From Pseudocercospora fijiensis CIRAD86 (lineage: Eukaryota > Ascomycota > Dothideomycetes > Mycosphaerellales > Mycosphaerellaceae): a DNA stretch of 64,000 nt. The notes beneath the pieces are model-generated. The model searched no databases. It worked only from the letters and a program-made list of their open reading frames with translations, and was not told the DNA's origin. The position numbers were made by a program, and so were the translations under genes. The number at the start of each line of letters is the position of its first letter. The stretch's first letter is position 1. Location of the stretch: contig NW_006921545.1 of NCBI RefSeq assembly GCF_000340215.1, forward strand, positions 942,786 through 1,006,785, given 5' to 3'. Below are positions 59,285-64,000 of this stretch, in pieces.

Positions 59285-60704
59285 ATAAGGTTCGTACCCG
59301 TATAAGCGTCGTAATAAATATAGCTACTACGAAGTACCTAGAAGCCTATCGCGACTAGTTTCCCCCTAACTAAGCGCCTAAGAAGCGAGATATTATCGAG
59401 AAGATATAAGCGAGCGACGAGGCATTTAATCGTAAAGTATCTATACGCTTAGCTATATCGACTCTTAGTCTACGCCTTAAGTACCGCCTACCGATTATCG
59501 TCTACCTACCGAATAGTCTTACGGCTTAGCTTACTAATACCGGTATATACTTCTACGATCTAGATAGTAACCGTTCTAAGTATATCTATATATATACGTT
59601 CTATTTACTCGGTATTAAGAAGAATTAGCGAGATAATTAGTTTACCGAGTCTATACCTATCCCTACGAACCTCGAGGCTCTAAAGAGTTAGTTAGCCTCC
59701 TAGAGCGGCGATAATAAACAAACATCGCGAAATCTAGTACTTACTACCTACTAAGTACTACCTAGATAGATCCTCGAGGTCGGATAGACCGTTAGGGTCT
59801 CTAAGAAGCGTACTATAGCTTATAACGAAGATAATAAGGACGCCGACGGCTAAGCGGGCGATATCTTAGACGACGAGGATAGAGGTACTACGCTTACCGA
59901 CCTCTAGTAGGCGGAGCTTATAATATTAAACGTCCTACTTATCCTAGAAGACTCGTTCTCTCTTATCGCGGCCGACGAGGGTTATACGGTAGGCAACCCT
60001 AAGGTAAACTAGACCGACGTACTATATAAGTTACGTCCGTAGAATAGTATAGCTATTATCTCGGCTACGGTTATTCGTAACTATATATATAATATAGTAT
60101 CGATTGTCCGCTTTAGTTAGCGCTAAGTTAAGAACCTCCTAGATTTAGGTTCTAGTATTAAGAAGAATAGCTTAGACGTCGAGGAATATAGACGTCTATC
60201 TTATAAGTTCGAGATACTCTACGACCGTAACTAGAGCAAGATTCTAGATACCCTATATAGGCTTACGGGCTACCCGAATCTCCTACTTAACCGGTACTAC
60301 TTAGCCGCGCTCTATCCTAAAGCGATCTATAAGGCGATAGGTAGTACGGCTAATATCGGCTTCGTAATACTACTACTTCTAGGTCTAGTCTAAATCCGCC
60401 GTATTAAGGGCTAAATACTTATAGCGAATAGCGTCGACTATCGTATCGGCGCCGATATCCTACCTATATACTTCTATAATATCGAGATTCGTATAGACGA
60501 TACTAGCTATACGATCTATAATATAGCCTATAGGTAGTTTACTAATACGGTAGAGACTAAGCGTCTCTATACTATAGACGAAGACGATAAGACCGGTTAC
60601 GCTACTAGCCTACGCCGTTAGCTTATACTAACCTCTAATAACCCTATTAGCTCGGTTATACTAAGACGCCGCTTAGATACGAGTACTAAGCTTATTAACT
60701 TACT

Positions 60705-60804
60705 ATAAGTTTTCTAAAACTTTAGGTATATACCTTTTTTAGCTACGGTTTAGGTATATACCTAAAGTTTCTATAATTTGGATATTGCTAACCTTTTATT
60801 ATAG
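60705..60804 (+). other. SNF2 gene intron 3, donor destroyed by RIP
   Basis: Donor now reads TATAAGTTTTC; the preceding T makes TG-TAAGT to TA-TAAGT a RIP change. Branch GCTAAC at about 60787, acceptor ATTATAG ending 60804; 100 bp. Frame is kept across it. Palindrome at 60716-60770. Confidence 0.8.
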
Positions 60805-61916
60805 GACTAATAGCTCTATCGACCCTTTTATATATATTTATATATCGCTTAAGGGTAACCTCTAGACGCTACCGCCCTCCGATCGATTTAGCTACCTTAA
60901 CTTCCTCTACTACCTATCGCCGAAGTATTATACCTTCTTAGAGATCTTCCGTAACGTCGTACTTATCTAGTTGCTAAAACTCGTAGTCTAGGCCTACGAA
61001 CCTATCTCTCTTTTAATTATCGAGGCTATATACGGCCTACTCTAGATCGAATATATTGTAATCCGCGCTAGTATTAGCAATCGTAGCTACGTCTTAGCCG
61101 AGCGCGCTTTCCTAGACGACCCTAACGTTCGCGTTATAATTATATCGTCGCGTATAGGCGCCGAGTCTGCTAACTACTAGAAGGTAGCTCGCTATATAGT
61201 TATACTCGACGCCGTCTCGTTCTATATTAAGCTTTAAGCTAGCGGTCGACTTTACCGTATAGGCTAAGAATACCTAGTAACGGTCTATACCTTAAATATT
61301 AACGAAACTATCGATTAGGCCTTATAGTACAAATACGAAGTGCGGTTCCTTAAGTAGATTCGCTCTACCTATACTCTTAGCCTAGAAGATATAGAGGTTA
61401 TTATACGAGACTATCTATTCTAAAATAATAATACTAAATAGCGCGAGAACGACGCCGCAAAGGCGCTAACTAGTCTCGTTCGAGAGTCTATCGAGACGCG
61501 TATCTATACAGTTATAGCTAACGCCCTACTACGTACTATATATAGCGTACGCTCCCCTCGTACTAACGTCTCTTAGTACGATATTAAGGATCCTATAGCG
61601 AAGAACCTATTACCTAACGAGACGCTATACCGTTTAGTATATAGTAGCGCGGTTGCCCGTAAGGTTATCGGATAGGTCTAGGAGAAGAGCAACCTAGACA
61701 ACTACCCTAATCTCGTTAACGAGGACCTAGACCCCGCCGAAGTAGATAAGCTTAATATTAAGCTAGTCGCTAAGTACGTCGAGGACCGCTAGTACCTCTA
61801 GCGTAAGACTAGGCCCTTAGTTATCGACTAAGATAAGGTTAATAGACTCGTATAGTATTACGCCGACTAGCTTACGCGTATAGATGCCGCAAAGCTAGCG
61901 CACTTAAGTAGAACCG

Positions 61917-62025
61917 GTATATTCTACTATTAAAACTTTAGGCGTATACCTATTATTATACTCTTTAAATATATACCTAAAGTTTCTTCTAAATGTTTCT
62001 AAGTTAATACTAATAATAATTATAG
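61917..62025 (+). other. SNF2 gene intron 4, with palindrome
   Basis: Donor GTATAT at 61917, ACTAAT branch-like site about 62009, acceptor AATTATAG ending 62025; 109 bp, phase 1, frame kept. Palindrome at 61932-61986 (AACTTTAGGCGTATACCT ... ATATACCTAAAGTT). Confidence 0.75.
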
Positions 62026-62583
62026 ATATCGTATCCTAGTTCTACCGCTAGGTCGACTCGCTATCTAACTATATCCTTAACGGCCTTACCTACGTAGTAG
62101 AGTAGGATAGTATAGTAGTCTCTCTATAGCTTCGATAAGAGAGACCTCCGTTCTCCCTAATATAGACTACCCCTCTTATAGAAGATAACGAAGAGTAGCT
62201 ACCCTAGAAGCCTAACCTATTATCCCTCGGCGAGGAGGTTAAGAATAGTATTATTAATAGCAAGTAGAACGAATTAGTTGCCGCGGTAAACTAGAAACTA
62301 AACGCTATAAAGGCGACCGACCTAGCCCGCGCTAAGGTTCGAAAGAGTCTACGCGAGCTTTAGAGCCTTATTAGAGAGTAGGAGGACTACGAGGATTAAC
62401 TAATAGTATTTAAGGAGCGCTAGGCGGAGAAGGTAGCCGTAGCGTAGAAGAAAGCTTATATATTACTACCGCCGCTAGATAGTCCTCTACTATCTCTATC
62501 GCTACCTCTACCTCCCCTATCCCTAGGTATAGTAAACGGCGATTTACTACTTCCTCTATCTCCGAGCCCGCGGCTAGCTACGG

Positions 62584-62667
62584 TTAACGATAATCTACTA
62601 TATAATCCTTCGCTGTCTTTAAGTATTAACGATAATCTACTACGTAATCCTTCGCCGTCTTTAAGTA
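62584..62667 (+). repeat. 42-bp tandem duplication in SNF2 C-terminal tail
   Basis: TAACGATAATCTACTA units at 62584 and 62626; 42 bp equals 14 codons (NDNLLYNPSLSLS / NDNLLRNPSPSLS). Confidence 0.85.
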
Positions 62668-62999
62668 ATAGCGAACTTACTAATCGCTTAGATATACTAC
62701 CTACTCCTCTACCTACTCCCTTATCCGGACTCTTAGAGCCGACCGCTTAGGAGATCGCTACTACTATCTCGAATACTAGAGGTCTATATAACAAGTTTAT
62801 TATTATAAACCTACCTAGTTCGCTACCTATACCTAATAGTACCCGGGCGGCTAGCGAGATAGCGTTTATAGCTAGATTCGATCGGTTAAGTATATAGGAG
62901 CGAGTTCGGGCGTACGATTACCTACGGGATCTATCGGGCGGTAGTTACTAGAAGTAAGGTAAGAACCTATTTAATAAGTAGTAGAGTATTCGGTAATAT

Positions 63000-63300
63000 A
63001 GTTGTCGGTAATATAGTTAAAGCTAGTTCGTAGTAGTAGATATCTCTCCTCTCCTATATTATATATATATATATCTACTAGTTAGTAGCTTAGGGCGGAA
63101 ATGCGTCTATAGTAATAAAAGTTTAGATATATACCTAAAGTCTCTTCCTATACTAACGTAGTATTAAAGTATCTATCTTAAAAAACATATATATTATCTA
63201 TATCGGCGAAAGTTTAGATATATACTAAAAGTTTCTCCCTCTACTAATATAGTATTAAAGTATCTAATATATATATATAATAGCTAGTTAGTTAAAAAGT
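63000..63300. other. Spacer after SNF2 gene with two palindromes
   Basis: Contains palindromes at 63118-63143 and 63209-63234 (both with the AGATATATAC core, further mutated) and (TA)n runs near 63060-63075. No gene recognised. Confidence 0.5.
63118..63234. repeat. Two palindromes, most-mutated forms
   Basis: AAGTTTAGATATATACCTAA-AG and AAGTTTAGATATATACTAAA-AG; they lie inside a larger direct repeat (TATACTAACGTAGTATTAAAG / TACTAATATAGTATTAAAG type) of about 90 bp. Confidence 0.75.
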
Positions 63301-63339
63301 ATCTATAGCTATATACGAATACGTTTAGTATATAGCTCG

Positions 63340-63836
63340 CGTTCGAGATATAGCTCGCTATCGCCTACGAGATATCGCGTTCGAGATATAGCGAGATATC
63401 GCGTTTAAGATATAGCTCGCTATCGCCTTCGAGATATCGCGTTCGAGATATCCGCTATCGCCTACGAGATATCGTATTCGAGATATCGCTCGCTATCGCG
63501 TTCGAGATATCGTATCCGAGATATCGTATTCGAGATATCGCTCGCTATCGTATTCGAGATATCGTATCCGAGATATCGTATTTAAGATATCGCTCGCTAT
63601 CGCGTTCGAGATATCGCGTTCGAGATATCGCTCGCTATCGCGTTTAAGATATCGTATTTTAGATATCGCGTTCGAGATATCGCTCGCTATCGCCTTCGAG
63701 ATATCGTATTCGAGATACGGCTCGCTATCGCAGTTCGAGATATCGTATTTTAGATATCGTATTTTAGATATCGTATTTAAGATAGGGCTACGCCTTCGAG
63801 ATATTATATTCAAGATATAGCTCGCTATCGCCCTCT
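63340..63836. repeat. Minisatellite of CGAGATATCG / CTCGCTATCGC units
   Basis: Repeated GTTCGAGATATCG (14-bp type) and GATATCGCTCGCTATCGC (24-bp type) blocks, about 20-25 units in all. The unit core GATATC is self-complementary, so the array can fold into many small hairpins. The open frame at 63493-63813 is only this repeat read on the minus strand. Confidence 0.95.
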
Positions 63837-63924
63837 TCTATTATAGTAGCTATCTAGAAAGTACCGACAAGTCCTATAAGCTAGCTACTATACTATAAAG
63901 TAATATCGGATTTAAGTTACCTTA

Positions 63925-64000
63925 GTAGTAGGTCGCCTAGGTCGCCTAAGTCGCCTAGAATACCTAGTATACCTAGTATACCTAGTACGCCTAGGACGCC
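63925..64000. repeat. 9-10-bp tandem repeat at the window edge
   Basis: GGTCGCCTA units change into GTATACCTA units and then GTACGCCTA; the array runs to the end of the window. CpG to TpA-type changes between sub-arrays resemble RIP products. Confidence 0.8.

Larger units (their letters stand above)
56825..62997 (+). pseudogene. SNF2-family helicase/ATPase with four introns
   Basis: Basic, Pro/Ser/Thr-rich N-terminus (SARKRKLGTSPLSDPP), KESLVKKAKTANTPKK, then a long N-terminal region. ATPase core: LSLQP**VSSATYLKR (usual LxPYQxxGxxWL), GDDVSLGKTI*VL (motif I, usual DxxGLGKTxQ, about 59030), LIAADEGYTVGNPK (motif II, DEGH with His to Tyr, about 59965), AIISATVI (motif III). The C-terminal helicase half has FLDDPNVRVIIISS (about 61110) and ASGRLYRIG* (motif VI, usual QAxGRxxRxGQ, about 61240), then VTVYTLNINETID. 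The tail after 62026 is Pro/Leu/Ser-rich with a 14-residue tandem repeat. The whole gene can be read in one frame after removing four introns. RIP stops make it inactive. SNF2 proteins remodel chromatin in living relatives. Confidence 0.88.

Noticed and set aside
48633..63234. The palindromes as transcription terminators
   Set aside because: They lie inside introns and upstream of genes as well as downstream and have no U-tract; terminator hairpins of this sort are bacterial.
63493..63813. 106-codon open frame on the minus strand
   Set aside because: Entirely made of the GATATC minisatellite.
1..64000. A variant genetic code in which TAA/TAG mean Gln
   Set aside because: Stops also replace Trp (TGG to TAG), His/Cys read Tyr, start ATG reads ATA, and CpA/TpG are lost in non-coding DNA too. 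RIP explains all of this; a code change does not.
1..64000. tRNA or rRNA genes
   Set aside because: No cloverleaf-like or rRNA-like conserved segments were recognised by eye; a tRNA or rRNA covariance search would be needed to exclude them fully.

Overview
This looks like a eukaryotic, filamentous-ascomycete (Pezizomycotina-like) subtelomere that has been almost saturated by repeat-induced point mutation (RIP). CpA and TpG are scarce by eye across nearly the whole window, TpA is in excess and CpG is kept. Old reading frames are still readable as proteins, but they carry TAG/TAA where families have Gln or Trp, Tyr where they have His or Cys, and ATA where a start ATG is expected. Interstitial TTAGGG arrays and fungal retroelement families support the assignment. 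No intact protein gene was found; nearly everything is a relic. No species can be named.

Layout. 1-4.0 kb: unassigned, with one unrecognised low-GC coding relic. 4.0-6.7 kb: Ty1/Copia gag-protease-integrase relic. About 8.0-21.6 kb: a plus-strand Ty3/Gypsy element split inside its integrase by a 7.3 kb minus-strand Gypsy (14237-21511) that still has both LTRs, a polypurine tract and a 5-bp target duplication. 22-29 kb: a cluster with two histone-H3-like relics, a three-copy 353-bp repeat, a hAT transposase relic and many AGCCGG-type short repeats. 30.7-31.6 kb: tandem 182/161-bp repeats. 31.6-33.7 kb: AT-richer spacer. 33.8-40.1 kb: RecQ-type helicase of the subtelomeric (telomere-linked) kind.

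40.7-46.4 kb: telomere-derived zone. TTAGGG arrays alternate with a duplicated ~1.6 kb subtelomeric unit (one copy crosses an assembly gap, 43516-44091) and a Penelope-like reverse transcriptase lying between telomere repeats in the orientation expected for addition to a chromosome end. 46.9-48.1 kb: truncated ZNFX1/Hrr1-like helicase with an in-frame 85-codon duplication. 48.6-63.3 kb: a three-gene block: an unrecognised ~1,690-codon gene (+), an unrecognised ~530-codon gene (-) and a SNF2-family ATPase (+) with four predicted introns. The non-coding parts of this block, including all four introns, carry a 24-bp palindrome of the type AACTTTAGGT-N4-ACCTAAAGTT. 63.3-64.0 kb: two minisatellites.

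How it fits together: the right half reads as a succession of former chromosome ends, each healed by telomere repeats or a Penelope-like element, carrying helicase-type genes that are amplified at fungal telomeres and therefore mutated by RIP. The left half is a nest of transposons. The most unusual parts are the H3-like genes beside the hAT element and the palindrome-marked three-gene block.
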